Shown here piece by piece: positions 6,689 through 7,887 of a DNA stretch of 7,887 nucleotides. The DNA comes from Flavobacteriales bacterium (GTDB lineage: Bacteria > Bacteroidota > Bacteroidia > Flavobacteriales > BACL11). The stretch spans positions 1 through 7,887 of the forward strand of contig JABHQB010000061.1 of NCBI GenBank assembly GCA_018695965.1, read 5' to 3'. Under the pieces are notes generated by a model, which saw only the letters and a program-made list of their open reading frames with translations, searched no databases and was not told the DNA's origin. The position numbers and the translations under genes were made by a program. Positions within the stretch are counted from its first letter, which is position 1; each line of letters begins with the position of its first letter.

Positions 6689-7835
6689 ATCCAGATTTTT
6701 TCAAATCTTTCCAGAAATCAGGATAAGATTTACTCACAACTTCTACATCATTTATTTGCAACTTTCCAAATTTTAAACAAAGTGGAGCAACACTCATTGC
6801 CATTCTGTGGTCTTTGTGAGTATCAATAATTTTTATCGAATTTAGTTTATTTAATTCAGTTTCTAATGAAATAACTCTATCAGTTTCTTTATCTTTTAGG
6901 GTCTGGATTCCTGAAAAATTAGCCTCAATTTTTTTTGAAAACAATGTGCATCTTAATGGCTGATATAGATCAGGATTTTCAATTAAATTATAGGTTTGAA
7001 AAGGAGAAATAGTTTGATTTTTTGTTAAAATTAATTTTCCGTTTTCAAATATAGAATCAACTCCTAAATTGTTAAATATCTCAATAGATTTCTTATCTCC
7101 TTGAGTAGAATTTTGTTGTAATCCATTAAGTCTAATATTGCATCTCTTAGATAAAGATGCGATCTCAAACCAAAAAGAAGATGCGGACCAATCTGCTTCT
7201 ACAGTATAGTTTTTAGGTATGTAATTCTGATGATTAATAGTAATAATATTATTAGTCCAATCTGATTCTATTCCAAATTCCTTCATTAGTTTCAGAGTCA
7301 TCTCTACATAAGGTTTGGACACTAACTCTCCCAAAATTTTCAGTTCAATTCCGTTTTCTAATGTTGGAGCAATTAATAAAATTGATGTAATAAATTGAGA
7401 ACTTACATCTCCATCAATTTCAATTTTACCTCCTTCCAAATCAGTTCCAATTATTTTTAGTGGAGGAAATCCTTCATTCTCCAAGTATTCAATTTTTGCT
7501 CCCATTTTTTGCAAAACAGAAACAAGTTCTTTTATTGGTCTTTCTTTCATTCTATCTGAACCAGTCAAAATAAATTCCTGTCCATTTTGAATAGAAAAAT
7601 AAGAAGTTAAAAATCGAAAAGAAGTACCTGCATGTTCTACATCAATTGTATTTTCTTGGGAAAGAAATGCTCTTTGTAGATATTTTGTATCATCAGAATC
7701 TGATAGATTTTCTATCGTAAAGTTTTCTTTACAAAGGGATTGAATTATCAATAAGCGATTAGAAATACTTTTTGATGAAGGTAAATTAATCTCACATTCA
7801 ACTACTTTTGTAGGATGTGAAATTTTATAATTCAT
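6663..7835 (-). CDS. aroA: 3-phosphoshikimate 1-carboxyvinyltransferase (EPSP synthase)
   Basis: Cytosolic shikimate-pathway enzyme that joins phosphoenolpyruvate to shikimate-3-phosphate, leading to aromatic amino acids. Landmarks along its 390 residues: SSKSISNR at 20-27 (Lys22), AGTSFRF at 69-75, DRMKERP at 94-100, SSQF at 145-148 (shikimate phosphate site), ENPDLYQP at 286-293 (Asp289, probable catalytic base), KETDR at 316-320, DHRMAM at 342-347 and KSYPDFW at 369-375. It is shorter than the E. coli enzyme (427 residues) but has all core motifs. The loop that reads GTAMRP in E. coli is GTSFRF here. The ATG at 7835 gives the expected short N-terminus before the SSKS motif. No promoter is clear inside the window; it may be transcribed from a gene upstream to the right. 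Confidence 0.95.
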   Translation of the reverse strand: MNYKISHPTKVVECEINLPSSKSISNRLLIIQSLCKENFTIENLSDSDDTKYLQRAFLSQENTIDVEHAGTSFRFLTSYFSIQNGQEFILTGSDRMKERPIKELVSVLQKMGAKIEYLENEGFPPLKIIGTDLEGGKIEIDGDVSSQFITSILLIAPTLENGIELKILGELVSKPYVEMTLKLMKEFGIESDWTNNIITINHQNYIPKNYTVEADWSASSFWFEIASLSKRCNIRLNGLQQNSTQGDKKSIEIFNNLGVDSIFENGKLILTKNQTISPFQTYNLIENPDLYQPLRCTLFSKKIEANFSGIQTLKDKETDRVISLETELNKLNSIKIIDTHKDHRMAMSVAPLCLKFGKLQINDVEVVSKSYPDFWKDLKKSGFIISLLSD

Positions 7836-7887
7836 CTTCTGAAAACAAATTGTTTATAGTGCAATTTCCTATTCCTTCTAACAAAGA
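7825..7887 (-). CDS. Possible C-terminal end of an unidentified CDS overlapping the aroA start
   Basis: Reading leftwards from the right window edge, one frame stays open for 20 codons (SLLEGIGNCTINNLFSEDEL) and stops at 7825-7827, inside the first codons of aroA. An 11-base overlap like this is common between co-transcribed genes, and the codons (GGA for Gly, ATA for Ile) match the usage of the other genes. The fragment is too short to identify. A chance open stretch of 20 codons is also possible. Confidence 0.35.
   Translation of the reverse strand, partial: SLLEGIGNCTINNLFSEDEL

Overview
The window looks like a chromosomal segment of an AT-rich member of the Bacteroidota, close to the Flavobacteriia. 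Four things point there. The 5' part of the 16S rRNA gene has flavobacterial blocks in its first two thirds. The promoters fit the Bacteroidota -7 pattern TAnnTTTG. The genes lack Shine-Dalgarno sequences. Two genes encode Bacteroidota-style outer-membrane barrels with signal peptides cleaved just before Gln. No mobile element, CRISPR array or tRNA gene was seen.

Layout. Positions 1-461 hold the 5' end of a 16S rRNA gene on the minus strand, cut by the left window edge. Its leader (462 to about 690) carries what look like two tandem promoter plus boxA-like modules. From about 695 to 1000 the DNA is very AT-rich and non-coding. A perfect TATCTTTG promoter at 1001-1008 then starts a compact plus-strand run of six genes from 1027 to 6688, with gaps of only 17, 6, 1, 1 and 6 bases: purE, a small PorV/PorQ-like barrel, a large barrel with an N-terminal helix-hairpin-helix (HhH) region, a nitronate monooxygenase-type flavoprotein, upp, and a YjjG-like HAD phosphatase. 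On the minus strand aroA (6663-7835) converges on this run and overlaps its last gene by 26 bp. The last 63 bases of the window may hold the C-terminal end of a further minus-strand gene that overlaps the aroA start.

How the genes fit together. Three of the six operon genes act on nucleotides: PurE in de novo purine synthesis, Upp in uracil salvage, and the YjjG-like phosphatase in clearing non-canonical pyrimidine nucleotides. The two barrel genes sit inside this group. One has a periplasmic domain resembling ComEA, the DNA receptor used in natural transformation. This is the least ordinary part of the window: a possible two-barrel envelope module linked to nucleotide metabolism. The link is inferred from gene order only, and the HhH hairpin has lost its usual glycines, so DNA binding is not assured. 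The remaining genes are conserved housekeeping genes.
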